Translations under genes and position numbers: made by a program
From: Candidatus Omnitrophota bacterium
GTDB lineage: Bacteria; Omnitrophota; Gorgyraeia; Gorgyraeales; Gorgyraeaceae
Direction: 5' to 3'
NCBI GenBank assembly: GCA_003485765.1
Contig: DNHS01000030.1
Coordinates: 18,788-36,858, forward strand
Length of the DNA stretch: 18,071 nucleotides
In this document: positions 6,227 through 14,482 of the stretch, in pieces
How positions within the stretch are numbered: position 1 is the stretch's first letter
How the letters are laid out: every line of letters starts with the position of its first letter
Notes under the pieces: generated by a model
Databases searched by the model: none
What the model was told of the DNA's origin: nothing
The model's input: only the letters and a program-made list of their open reading frames with translations

Positions 6227-7162
6227 TTATGCTACCTTACAGGTTGAATTGCAAAGATTTTCAAGACGGGCCCAGTTTTCGTCTACGCCTTTCTGGATCT
6301 CGTCTATAATAGATTTATTTTCTTCCGTGAAAAGATGGCTAAAGCGGCCCTGGGATTTGAGCCATTCTATCATAGGTTTTCTTTGTTTAGGCTTATATGT
6401 AAAACGCCATACGCCGTTCTCTATTTCTATCAAAGGCCACGCGCCTGTTTCAACCGCAAGTTTTGATATCTCTACAGATTTTTCCTCAGAGAATCTCCAT
6501 CCCCTGGGGCAAGTAGATATTATATTTAAAAATGCCGGGCCGTCTGCCGCAAACGCCTTTTCTGATTTGGTAACCAGGTCATTCCAGTTGGACGCGGATG
6601 CCTGAGCCATGTAAGGGATTCTATGAGCTGCTACTATAGAGGTAAGGTCTTTCTTAAATTGGTGTTTGCCGTGGCTCTCTTTTCCATGAGGCGCTGTAGT
6701 AGTTGACGCGCCTTTCGGAGTAGCGCCTGAACGTTGCGTGCCGGTGTTCATATAAGCTTCGTTGTTGTAGCAGACGTAAACGAATTTATGGCCTCTTTCC
6801 AATGCCCCTGAAAGCGACTGCAAACCTATGTCATACGTGCCGCCGTCTCCGCCAAAAGCTACAAATTTTATCTCTTTTGTGATCTTGCCTTTTTTCTTAA
6901 GGGCATTATAAGCTGTTTCCACTCCGCTCATTGTAGCAGCTGAATTTTCAAACGCGTTGTGTATAAAAGGTATTTTCCATGCAGTATAAGGGTAGATTGT
7001 AGTAGCTACTTCTAGACACCCTGTTGCAGAGCTTGCCACCACGTAATCCTTTGTAGCCATTAAAATCTGGCGCACTATTATTGAAGCTCCGCACCCTGCG
7101 CAAAGCCTGTGGCCGCCTGAAAGCCTTTCCGGTATTTTCGCAAGTTCCTTTATATTTGCCAT
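6227..7162 (-). CDS. porB: Pyruvate:ferredoxin oxidoreductase, beta subunit
   Basis: The 311-residue subunit binds thiamine diphosphate and one [4Fe-4S] cluster, and with the other three subunits converts pyruvate and CoA to acetyl-CoA, CO2 and reduced ferredoxin. Cluster cysteines are C21 and C24 (CAGCG), C49 (SATGC) and C218 (STCPRGW). The thiamine site is GDGG (105-108) followed by NNEAYMNTG (133-141). Length fits the PorB family. The ATG lies one base after the porA stop, with AAGGGA inside the end of porA as ribosome site. Another 2-oxoacid substrate is possible, but the whole set looks pyruvate-type. Confidence 0.93.
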   Translation of the reverse strand: MANIKELAKIPERLSGGHRLCAGCGASIIVRQILMATKDYVVASSATGCLEVATTIYPYTAWKIPFIHNAFENSAATMSGVETAYNALKKKGKITKEIKFVAFGGDGGTYDIGLQSLSGALERGHKFVYVCYNNEAYMNTGTQRSGATPKGASTTTAPHGKESHGKHQFKKDLTSIVAAHRIPYMAQASASNWNDLVTKSEKAFAADGPAFLNIISTCPRGWRFSEEKSVEISKLAVETGAWPLIEIENGVWRFTYKPKQRKPMIEWLKSQGRFSHLFTEENKSIIDEIQKGVDENWARLENLCNSTCKVA

Positions 7163-7163
7163 T

Positions 7164-8357
7164 TTATTCCCTTGAACCCAGATAATTTATGGGGTTAGAA
7201 ACTTTTTTATTTTTTAATGCTGCGCCTAGATCAGAATAAACTTTCTTTATATCCTCAGGGAATACATCCCTTCCGCCTAAGCCGTATATATAATTTGTCA
7301 CAAGAGGCTTTATGTCTGAATCATATAACGCTGCTTTAATTTCAGTATAAAGCGGGCCACCCTCTGCTGAGAATGATTCACATCTATCTAAAACTCCTAC
7401 TACCTTTACATTTTTCAAGGCTTGGATAATCTTCTCTCTTGGAAAAGGCCTGAAAAACCTTGGCCTTAATAAGCCTGCTTTTACGCCCTCTGCCCTTAAT
7501 TCGTCAATAACCCCTCTTGCAGTGCCTGCTGTAGATGACAGCGCCACTATAGCAACCTCAGCGTCTTCTAATTTATATGTATCTATAAAATCATATTTTG
7601 TTCCAAATGTTTTTTCGAATTCTTTAAATAATTCCGGCAATATTTTCAACACGCCTTTCATTGACTCTGACTGTTGTCGCTTATGCTCAAAATAATAATC
7701 CTGCAGGTCTAAAGGTCCGTATGTAACTGGATTTTCAACGTCCAGAAGCGAATGAGCTGGTTTATATTCTCCTACGAATTCCTTTACCAATTTATCTTCT
7801 AATAATTCAATGCCTTCTACTGCGTGGCTTGTTATGAACCCATCCTGGCAAATCATTATAGGCAATAAAATATCTTTGTGTTCCGCAATTCTTACAGCGA
7901 GTATTGTATTTTCGTAAACTTCCTGGCCGCTCTCGCAATAAATCTGTATCCAGCCTGAATCCCTTGCGCCCATTGTATCAGAGTGGTCGCAATGGATATT
8001 AATCGGGCCTGAAAGCGCGCGGTTTACAACAGGCATCACTATGGGAAGCCTTAAAGAAGCTGCTATATAAACAATCTCCCACATAAGCGCAAGGCCGTTC
8101 GCAGAAGTAGCTGTCATTGTTCTTGCGCCAGCTGCTGAGGCCCCAACGCACGCGCTCATGGCGCTATGCTCTGATTCAACAGGTATCATTTCCGTTGAGA
8201 CCTGGCCGTTCGCTACATAATTTGCAAAATACATCACTATCTCTGTCTGAGGAGTAATAGGGTATACTGCCACAACATCCGGGTCTATTTGCTTCATTGC
8301 AGTGGCCACTGCCTGGTCTCCTGTGAGAGGTATTCTTTTGGATTTAGTCTGTACCAT
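7164..8357 (-). CDS. porA: Pyruvate:ferredoxin oxidoreductase, alpha subunit
   Basis: The 397-residue subunit has the YPITPQT motif (32-38), which shapes the pyruvate site near thiamine, and a PVESEHSAMSACVGAS segment at about 60-75 that holds the glutamate thought to activate the cofactor. A transketolase C-terminal-like domain follows (about 265-390), with LRPRFFRPFP and GVLDRCESF strands. It pairs with PorB to form the catalytic core. It begins one base after the porD stop; AAGGA in the last porD codons serves as ribosome site, so expression of the subunits is tightly coupled. Confidence 0.93.
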   Translation of the reverse strand: MVQTKSKRIPLTGDQAVATAMKQIDPDVVAVYPITPQTEIVMYFANYVANGQVSTEMIPVESEHSAMSACVGASAAGARTMTATSANGLALMWEIVYIAASLRLPIVMPVVNRALSGPINIHCDHSDTMGARDSGWIQIYCESGQEVYENTILAVRIAEHKDILLPIMICQDGFITSHAVEGIELLEDKLVKEFVGEYKPAHSLLDVENPVTYGPLDLQDYYFEHKRQQSESMKGVLKILPELFKEFEKTFGTKYDFIDTYKLEDAEVAIVALSSTAGTARGVIDELRAEGVKAGLLRPRFFRPFPREKIIQALKNVKVVGVLDRCESFSAEGGPLYTEIKAALYDSDIKPLVTNYIYGLGGRDVFPEDIKKVYSDLGAALKNKKVSNPINYLGSRE

Positions 8358-8358
8358 G

Positions 8359-8640
8359 TTATTCCTTTTTCATATCAATGCATTTGACAGGGCACACCTG
8401 TGCGCATATGCCGCAGCCCTTACAATGGTCATAGTCAAAACCTGCCATCTTGCCATCTTCCACCTTTATAGAAGAATCAGGGCAATACATCCAGCAGATA
8501 AGGCAATTAGTGCATTTTTTGTCATTTTTTTCAGGCCTGAATGTGCGCCATCCGCCTGTCTTATATTCCCTGGCATTGCCTGCTTCCAGGATTAAACCGC
8601 CTATTGGTATTTCTTTCCAGCTCTTTTTCTTTTCAGCCAT
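8359..8640 (-). CDS. porD: Pyruvate:ferredoxin oxidoreductase, delta subunit (2[4Fe-4S] ferredoxin)
   Basis: The 93-residue protein carries two complete cluster motifs: C43, C46, C49, C53 (CTNCLICWMYCP) and C73, C76, C79, C83 (CKGCGICAQVCP). The roughly 40-residue N-terminal extension with GGLILEAGNAREYKTGGWR is typical of PorD and separates it from free ferredoxins. It passes electrons from the catalytic core to ferredoxin. AGGA lies six bases before the ATG, three bases after the porG stop. Confidence 0.93.
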   Translation of the reverse strand: MAEKKKSWKEIPIGGLILEAGNAREYKTGGWRTFRPEKNDKKCTNCLICWMYCPDSSIKVEDGKMAGFDYDHCKGCGICAQVCPVKCIDMKKE

Positions 8641-8643
8641 AAA

Positions 8644-9213
8644 TTATCCTAGTTTTAATTCGCTATATGCTCTTTTTATGCCTTCGATATTTGCCTTGGT
8701 TTTTTCTTCGCCTAACTTTTTAATAAACTTTACCTTTACTATCTCACTCACCTCGTCTATAGAGACAATAGTATTTACTTTTAAAAAAGCGCCCAGCATA
8801 GGCATGTTAGGCATTGGAATCTTCAAAGTTTCAAGCGCGATCTTTGTAGCATCCACTGTGCCTACTTTGCCATGCTTGAAATTAACAATCTTTCTTATCT
8901 CCTCCGGAGATTTTTCCGTATTCACAAGCAATACGCCGTTATCTTCCAGCCCTTCTGTTACATTTACGCTAGCCAAAAGAGTAGCGTCTAGAACAATAAC
9001 CACATCCGGATTCGCGACAGAACTATGGATATAAATAGGGTTATCGCTAATACGGGTAAATGCCTTCATAGGCGCGCCTCCCCTTTCAGGCCCATACTCA
9101 GGAAACGCCTGAATGTATTTACCTATATCAAGAGCAGCTTCTCCTAAAAATTGGGATGCTGTTTTTGCTCCCTGGCCACCCCTTCCATGCCAGCAAATTT
9201 CTACCATTGGCAT
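8644..9213 (-). CDS. porG: Pyruvate:ferredoxin oxidoreductase, gamma subunit
   Basis: The 189-residue subunit begins MPMVEICWHGRGGQGAKTA; the GRGGQG loop, the FPEYGPERGGAP motif (about 38-49) and the closing helical region are signatures of the gamma subunit, which forms the CoA-interacting domain. I chose the ATG at 9213 because AAAGG lies seven bases upstream. An in-frame GTG at 9219 is only one base from that site. It is the first gene of the operon in the order gamma-delta-alpha-beta known from anaerobic bacteria and archaea. Confidence 0.92.
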   Translation of the reverse strand: MPMVEICWHGRGGQGAKTASQFLGEAALDIGKYIQAFPEYGPERGGAPMKAFTRISDNPIYIHSSVANPDVVIVLDATLLASVNVTEGLEDNGVLLVNTEKSPEEIRKIVNFKHGKVGTVDATKIALETLKIPMPNMPMLGAFLKVNTIVSIDEVSEIVKVKFIKKLGEEKTKANIEGIKRAYSELKLG

Positions 9214-9230
9214 AAACACGCCTTTCTATT

Positions 9231-9250
9231 AATAAAAACGTCTTTTTATT
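9231..9250. repeat. Inverted repeat at the por transcription start
   Basis: AATAAAAA (9231-9238) and TTTTTATT (9243-9250) form a perfect 8-bp inverted repeat around CGTC. It overlaps the last bases of the -10 box and the predicted start of the por transcript, so it could be an operator or a stabilising 5' hairpin. Being only A and T, it could also arise by chance. Confidence 0.45.
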
Positions 9251-9276
9251 GTATAATCCCAACCTTTATTTGTCAA
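9248..9276 (-). promoter_or_regulatory. Promoter of the porGDAB operon
   Basis: A consensus -35 TTGACA (9276-9271) is separated by exactly 17 bases from TACAAT (9253-9248, 5 of 6). The -35 box overlaps the TGA stop of recR. The predicted start is near 9241, leaving a short leader before the porG ribosome site. Confidence 0.8.
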
Positions 9277-9884
9277 GTCCGATTAGATACAGGGAGTCTT
9301 CCCTCAATGGCCCTTATGAGAGTGGCTTGATCAGCATATTCAAGGTTTCCGCCTACAGGAATGCCATACGCAATGCGGCTTATTTTAATCTTTAATGGCT
9401 GAATATTCTCTGAAAGATACAATGCCGTGGTCTCGCCTTCTGCATTTGAATCCATAGCAAGTATTATTTCCTTTACCTTGTCATCTTTGATGCGAGTTAT
9501 AAGCTCTTTTATCCTCAATTCCTCAGGCCCTATTCCTTCCAATGGAGATATCACTCCAAAAAGAACATGATAAGTCCCTTTATATCTGCCTGATTTTTCT
9601 ATGAGTATTAAATCCGTTGGCTCTTCTACAACGCAAACAGTAGTCTTGTCTCTCCTTGTGTCATTACAGATAGAGCAGGTTTCTGCTTCACTCAGATTCC
9701 CACAAATTTTGCAGAACCTGACATCTTCTTTTACCTTGCATATCACAGAGGAAAACTTTACCATCTCATCCAAAGGCGCCTTAAGCACATAAAAAGCCAT
9801 TCTTTCAGCAGTCTTGGCGCCTATGCCCGGCATTTTCTTGAAACACTCTATTAATTCCTGCATTGACTTAGTATAAGCGCTCAT
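9273..9884 (-). CDS. recR: Recombination mediator RecR
   Basis: The 203-residue protein acts with RecO/RecF to load RecA at gaps. It has the helix-hairpin-helix MPGIGAKTAERMAFYVL (18-34), a four-cysteine zinc site (C58, C61, C70, C73), and a Toprim domain (about 80-175) containing VEEPTDLILIE, the LDSNAEGE-type turn as MDSNAEGE (144-151), and the conserved GIPVGGNLEYADQATL near the end. Length is standard. It starts two bases after dnaX with only a weak ribosome site, so translation is likely coupled. The ybaB gene often found between dnaX and recR is absent here. Confidence 0.96.
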   Translation of the reverse strand: MSAYTKSMQELIECFKKMPGIGAKTAERMAFYVLKAPLDEMVKFSSVICKVKEDVRFCKICGNLSEAETCSICNDTRRDKTTVCVVEEPTDLILIEKSGRYKGTYHVLFGVISPLEGIGPEELRIKELITRIKDDKVKEIILAMDSNAEGETTALYLSENIQPLKIKISRIAYGIPVGGNLEYADQATLIRAIEGRLPVSNRT

Positions 9885-9886
9885 CT

Positions 9887-11578
9887 TTAATTATTTTTTG
9901 TTGTTTTAAAAACCCTGCCGCCGAATATATTCAAGGCAAAATCTATCGCAGGCTCTTTGGTTTTCAACCCTTCCTTTATTTCATTATTATCAGGCGCAAG
10001 CTCTTTTAGTTTTCTATCAGTTGCCACAAAACTCATCTTTATAGCTACATCCATTATCTGCGAAAGCGCCTGCTCTATAGCATCTTTATTGTTTTTTTCT
10101 TCAAGTACTTCCCTGTGAAAGTTAAGCTCTTTAGGGAAACCTATGATTACAGTGTTCCCTTTCACAGAATCAGGCTCTCCTTCTGCCAGATACGAAGATA
10201 TAGACATCCTTTTAACAGCCATTGCCTTTACAAGTATTGGCCAGGCATCTTTAACTCTAGCTATATCTATCGATGCATGAGCGCTGTTGTCTTGTATAGG
10301 GCCTGGGGTTTCTGGGTTTTTGGTATTTTCAGAAACAGGCAAAATCTTTTTAAAGAAAGACTTTTCCTGGAGAATAGGCTTAACTTCGGATTTTTGAATA
10401 TGCGCTTGAACAGGCTGAGGCTTTGGCGTTTCATTAACATTGCTCCCTGCGCCTTGCAATTTCGAAAGTATCTCTTCTATCGAAGTAATAGATTCCCTGG
10501 AAGCAAGCTTTATCATTGAAAGCTCAAAAACTATTCTTTCAGGAAGAAGCTGTTTTATCATCTTCAGGCCATTGGAGATAACGCTTATAATATAAAATAT
10601 ATCGCCTTGCGTAAGTAAATTTGCCTGCTTTTTAATTCTGTCTATAGAATCTTTGGGCAGGCAAATTATACCGTCTGACTCGATGCCTGATTTGACTAAC
10701 ATTATATTTCTGAAATGTTCCAGAAACTCCAGGAGAAACTGTTTTGTGTCTTTTCCTGAATTCAATATTTCATCCACCAGATGAAGACTTGTTTTTGTAT
10801 CTTTATTAATAACCAGCTCCGCGCTTCTAAACAGCGTCTCCTGGTCTATCATACCGAGAGACTCTATTACATCCTTCAAATGGACTTTTCCTTTACCAAA
10901 AGACGCTATCTGGTCAAGTATGCTTTCTGCGTCGCGCATGCTTCCGTCAGATGCCTTTCCGATATATAAAAATGCGTCTTCGTCTATATTTAAATTTTCA
11001 AGCTTAGCCACCTCACAGAGCTTCGCTATTATATCTCTAATTTGTATACGCTTGAAATCAAACCTCTGGCACCTGGAAAGTATGGTCGGAAGGACCTTGT
11101 GCGGCTCTGTGGTTGCAAATATGAATTTAACATGCATGGGCGGCTCTTCCAGGGTCTTTAAAAGAGCGTTGAACGCCTCTGTGGTAAGCATATGCACTTC
11201 GTCTATGATATATATCTTGAAACGGCCTTTTGAAGGAGAAAATTTTACTGTCTCCCTTAAATTTCTGATATCGTCTATGCCGCGGTTAGAAGCCCCATCT
11301 ATCTCTATTACATCCATGCTAGAGCCAGATGTTATTTCTTTACAGAGGATACACGCATTGCATGGCTTTATAGAAGGGCCTTTTTCGCAGTTAAGAGCTT
11401 TAGAGAATATCCTGGCAGTAGAGGTTTTGCCTATGCCTCTGGGGCCGGTAAATAAATAAGCGTGGTGAAGCCTGTCCATTGAAATAGCATTTTTAAGGGT
11501 GGTGGTAATATGCTCCTGCCCTACTATCTCGTCAAAATCCTGCGGCCGCCATTTACGCGCAAAAGGTAAATATCCCAT
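9887..11578 (-). CDS. dnaX: DNA polymerase III subunit gamma/tau
   Basis: The 563-residue clamp-loader ATPase has Walker A GPRGIGKT (45-52), the inserted zinc site C64, C73, C76, C79, Walker B IIDEVH (124-129) and the SRC arginine-finger motif (168-170). Domain III follows to about residue 360. After a proline-rich linker (about 378-430) comes a tau-type C-terminal domain (about 435-535), which would bind the polymerase. No clear slippery heptamer for making a shorter gamma form was found. The start lacks a strong ribosome site. A TATAAT (11630-11625) sits upstream over the stop of the previous gene, but without a good -35 box. Confidence 0.95.
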   Translation of the reverse strand: MGYLPFARKWRPQDFDEIVGQEHITTTLKNAISMDRLHHAYLFTGPRGIGKTSTARIFSKALNCEKGPSIKPCNACILCKEITSGSSMDVIEIDGASNRGIDDIRNLRETVKFSPSKGRFKIYIIDEVHMLTTEAFNALLKTLEEPPMHVKFIFATTEPHKVLPTILSRCQRFDFKRIQIRDIIAKLCEVAKLENLNIDEDAFLYIGKASDGSMRDAESILDQIASFGKGKVHLKDVIESLGMIDQETLFRSAELVINKDTKTSLHLVDEILNSGKDTKQFLLEFLEHFRNIMLVKSGIESDGIICLPKDSIDRIKKQANLLTQGDIFYIISVISNGLKMIKQLLPERIVFELSMIKLASRESITSIEEILSKLQGAGSNVNETPKPQPVQAHIQKSEVKPILQEKSFFKKILPVSENTKNPETPGPIQDNSAHASIDIARVKDAWPILVKAMAVKRMSISSYLAEGEPDSVKGNTVIIGFPKELNFHREVLEEKNNKDAIEQALSQIMDVAIKMSFVATDRKLKELAPDNNEIKEGLKTKEPAIDFALNIFGGRVFKTTKNN

Positions 11579-11630
11579 AGCTTAAAATTTTATCATAGAT
11601 TATGAACAAATAAAATAAAAATAGATTATA

Positions 11631-11816
11631 TTATTTTTTACTGAGAAAAAGTATAAGTTTACCCAATAACCATATGAAAAATACAAGAATGGCAATGCTT
11701 AATGCCAAGCGTAAAATAAAGGCTATCAAAAGAAGCAGCGGGAAAAGCAAAAACCCCAAGCTTGCAATCACTCCTACAAATATTAAAAATATCATCCCTA
11801 TAAAAAATTCTTTCAT
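11631..11816 (-). CDS. Small two-helix membrane protein
   Basis: This 61-residue protein is almost entirely hydrophobic, with two membrane segments (about 5-32 and 34-57) and a lysine-rich end (LSKK). It starts five bases after the methyltransferase stop and has no strong ribosome site, so it is probably translated by coupling. I recognise no family. Its position suggests a role linked to the membrane methyltransferase (inference). Confidence 0.55.
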   Translation of the reverse strand: MKEFFIGMIFLIFVGVIASLGFLLFPLLLLIAFILRLALSIAILVFFIWLLGKLILFLSKK

Positions 11817-11821
11817 ACTAT

Positions 11822-12394
11822 TTATCTGATATGTTCCCAGATTTCTATTAATATAACTACAACAATTGCAGTTATCATGGGGACTATTTCTTTTTTTACC
11901 CAGAAATCTTTCAATGATACGTATTTATTAAGCCTTAATAAATAATCAAACCGTGGAAAATACTTAGGGGTAAGCTTACAATATTCCTTGTACTCCTGGC
12001 CAAATCTTTCCAGAAGCGCTTTCTCCTCTTTTTTTGTCTGAGGAATATATATCAATAAAAAAATAATGCCGAATAAGAAAAAAAACCATAGCTCTAACAA
12101 CATCATAACAACCCCTGTGCCTATAATAAATGTCCCGAAATACATGGGGTTTCTGATAATAGCATATGGGCCGTCTTTTACCAGGGCATTGCCATTGGAG
12201 GATTTTTCTTCTTTATATCCCCTTGCTGAAATGCGAAACAAAAAACCAAATAAGATAAGCCCCATGCCAACTGCATTTAACGTCACATCCAAAAATATCT
12301 GGCGCTGGTGAGGAAATACAGAATTAGAGAGCAGAATAACTGCTCCCAGGCCTAAAAACATAAGCGCGCCCTGTATTTTTATGCGGATTTTCAT
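11822..12394 (-). CDS. ICMT/PEMT-type membrane methyltransferase
   Basis: The 190-residue integral membrane protein has four likely helices. The SAM-site signature is GPYAIIRNPMYFG (about 87-99), followed by helices and EEKALLERFGQEYKEYCKLTPKYFP (about 132-156, given here only as landmarks EEKAL, FGQEY and TPKYFP). These are typical of isoprenylcysteine carboxyl methyltransferase-like enzymes in bacteria, whose substrates are mostly unknown. The frame is open upstream, but that stretch is the tRNA-Ser gene. ATG codons lie at 12403 and 12394, neither with a ribosome site. The first shares its A with the tRNA CCA end, so only 12394 survives tRNA maturation; I chose it. Confidence 0.8.
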   Translation of the reverse strand: MKIRIKIQGALMFLGLGAVILLSNSVFPHQRQIFLDVTLNAVGMGLILFGFLFRISARGYKEEKSSNGNALVKDGPYAIIRNPMYFGTFIIGTGVVMMLLELWFFFLFGIIFLLIYIPQTKKEEKALLERFGQEYKEYCKLTPKYFPRFDYLLRLNKYVSLKDFWVKKEIVPMITAIVVVILIEIWEHIR

Positions 12395-12402
12395 ATGGCT
12401 CA

Positions 12403-12492
<90 letters not shown>

Positions 12493-12501
12493 ATATTCTA
12501 T

Positions 12502-13158
12502 TTATAAGAACAGCTGTTTCCAAAAAGACCAATAAAAAAACTTCGTTTTCTCGTAAACTTTAGCTATAAAATCTATAAAAGATACATCTCTGAAAAAAAG
12601 GCTCATTATAAGAAAAACTATAACAAGATTAACAATATAGATAAAAGATATTGATGAAAAATACCCTGTCTTTATAAGATCCGATTGTTTTTGCCTGATG
12701 CTTTCTGCTGTATAAGCCAGGTGAAACATTAATGTAAATCCTATCAAGAATATAAAAACGCCGGAATATTTCGTTATATCAATAAAAAAAGATAAGATAA
12801 AATAAGCTATGGCTATGATAACCGTATAGACAGGTATCATATACGGCGCTAGCATAACAAAAAAATTAGGCGTAGTGGTTTTTACGCTGCCTTCTTTGCT
12901 AGAGACTTTAATTTTACTTGCTTTGCCGCCTGAGCAGACTGTAGCGAATGCGTGCATGGATTCATGGCCGAATACATACAAAAAATCCAGCCTGAACAGC
13001 AATAGGTGCATAATAGAATACATAAGAGCGCCTAAAATAAAATATAACCCTGATTTTGAGACATCCTGTATGCTAAATATGCCCTCATAAAAACTAATAG
13101 TGGCTATCACGCAAACCGGCATTAGCAATATACTGATAATAAAACGCAATATTATCAT
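12502..13158 (-). CDS. M50-like membrane metalloprotease
   Basis: This 218-residue membrane protein has about five hydrophobic helices (near 4-22, 37-57, 98-120, 127-148, 172-192). At the end of the second lies GHESMHAFA (64-72), an HExxH zinc motif (H65, E66, H69), followed by a GGKASKIKV segment like the beta-loop of M50B-type intramembrane proteases. I do not see a clear LDG motif for the third metal ligand, so activity is uncertain. AAGGAG, formed by the last two sense codons of serS, is its ribosome site; the ATG is three bases after the serS stop. Target unknown. Confidence 0.65.
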   Translation of the reverse strand: MIILRFIISILLMPVCVIATISFYEGIFSIQDVSKSGLYFILGALMYSIMHLLLFRLDFLYVFGHESMHAFATVCSGGKASKIKVSSKEGSVKTTTPNFFVMLAPYMIPVYTVIIAIAYFILSFFIDITKYSGVFIFLIGFTLMFHLAYTAESIRQKQSDLIKTGYFSSISFIYIVNLVIVFLIMSLFFRDVSFIDFIAKVYEKTKFFYWSFWKQLFL

Positions 13159-13161
13159 GTG

Positions 13162-14412
13162 TTACTCCTTTGTAATACTCTCTCTACCGCCCATGTATGG
13201 CCTTAAGACTTCAGGAATGACAACGCTTCCGTCCTTTTGCTGGTAATTCTCAAGTATGCACACAACCGTCCTGGCCATCGCAATGCCGGAACCATTCAGC
13301 GTATGGATGTATTCTAATTTTTTATCTTTTGTCCTGTATTTTATATTAGCACGCCTCGCCTGAAAATCCGTAAAATTGCTGCAGCTTGAAACCTCTAAAT
13401 TTTTCTCTATCCCAGGGGCCCACGCTTCAATATCATAGCATTTACTTGCAGCAAAACTTATATCTCCTGTAGAAAGCATAATCACTCTGTAAGCAAGCCC
13501 TAATTTCTGGAGAACCTGTTCAGCGTTATTTAATAATTTCTCTAGTTCATCAAAAGACGTTTCAGGTTTTACGAATTTCACAAGCTCTACTTTGTCAAAC
13601 TGATGAACCCGCATGAGGCCCTTTGTATCTTTGCCGTAAGAGCCTGCTTCGCGCCTGAAACAAGCAGTATACGCGGTGTAATATACCGGCATCTCTGATT
13701 CTTCCAGGACATCATCTCTGTGGATATTTGTAACAGGCACCTCTGCTGTTGGTATAAGAAACAAGTCGTCATCTTTTAACTTGTACATATCTTCTTCGAG
13801 TTTTGGCAGCTGCCCTGTACCTGTCATGCTAGCTCTATTTACAAGAAAAGGGGGGAATATTTCTTTATATCCATGGTGATTTGTATGAAGATCGAGCATA
13901 AAATTAATAAGGGCTCTTTCAAGCAATGCCCCTAACCCTTTAAAAAGGCAAAAACCTGATCCTGATATTTTTGAAGATCTTGGAAAATCAAGTATGTCCA
14001 GGTCTTCACCTATTTCTATATGAGTTTTTGGCTTAAAATCAAACTTCCTGAGTTCCCCCCATTTTTTAATTTCCTTATTGTTTTCAGGACTTCCTATAGG
14101 CACTGAATTATGGAGTATATTTGGGATATAAAGCATTAAATTGCCTAATTTTTTATCAATTCCATCCACTTTTATATCTAAATCACTTACTTTTTGGGAT
14201 AATACCTTCATTTTGTCAATAATTGCCTTGTCTGGCTTACCTTTCTTGGAAATAGCATTTTTTTCTGCCTTTAAACCTTCAACCTCTACCAGGATTTTTC
14301 TTCTTTCACTATCCAGATCAAGAACCTCCTGTATATCAAGTTTGATATTTCTGTTCTTTATAGAAGCTCTTACTATATCTGGATTCTCTCGTATAAATTT
14401 AATATCTAGCAT
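13162..14412 (-). CDS. serS: Seryl-tRNA synthetase
   Basis: The 416-residue class II synthetase charges tRNA-Ser. It starts MLDIKFIRENPDIVRASI, the usual SerRS start, followed by the long coiled-coil arm (about 25-105) that grips the long variable arm of tRNA-Ser. Motif 2 includes ACFRREAGSYGKDTKGL and motif 3 is GSGIAMARTVVCILENYQ. I chose the ATG at 14412, with AGGAG four bases upstream, over an upstream in-frame ATG at 14433. A cognate tRNA-Ser gene lies only 669 bases downstream in the same direction. Confidence 0.96.
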   Translation of the reverse strand: MLDIKFIRENPDIVRASIKNRNIKLDIQEVLDLDSERRKILVEVEGLKAEKNAISKKGKPDKAIIDKMKVLSQKVSDLDIKVDGIDKKLGNLMLYIPNILHNSVPIGSPENNKEIKKWGELRKFDFKPKTHIEIGEDLDILDFPRSSKISGSGFCLFKGLGALLERALINFMLDLHTNHHGYKEIFPPFLVNRASMTGTGQLPKLEEDMYKLKDDDLFLIPTAEVPVTNIHRDDVLEESEMPVYYTAYTACFRREAGSYGKDTKGLMRVHQFDKVELVKFVKPETSFDELEKLLNNAEQVLQKLGLAYRVIMLSTGDISFAASKCYDIEAWAPGIEKNLEVSSCSNFTDFQARRANIKYRTKDKKLEYIHTLNGSGIAMARTVVCILENYQQKDGSVVIPEVLRPYMGGRESITKE

Positions 14413-14430
14413 ATCTCTCCTTTTCGCCCC

Positions 14431-14475
14431 CAAACAACTTTACATTTTAACAATGTTAGTTTGTAAAGTTGTTTG
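14431..14475. repeat. 14-bp perfect inverted repeat between rtcB and serS
   Basis: CAAACAACTTTACA (14431-14444) and TGTAAAGTTGTTTG (14462-14475) are perfect inverted copies. The 17-nt spacer contains a smaller TAAC/GTTA pair, so a transcript would fold into a long nested hairpin. On the minus strand it is followed by GGGGGCG and not by a T run, so it is not a standard terminator. It may be an RNase processing site, an operator, or a leader hairpin controlling serS. Confidence 0.8.
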
Positions 14476-14482
14476 CCTTGGA

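Noticed and set aside
10340..10375. A possible slippery site in dnaX around TTTAAAAAG for producing a short gamma form
   Set aside because: In the reading frame it does not form a proper X XXY YYZ heptamer, and no clear stimulatory structure was seen.
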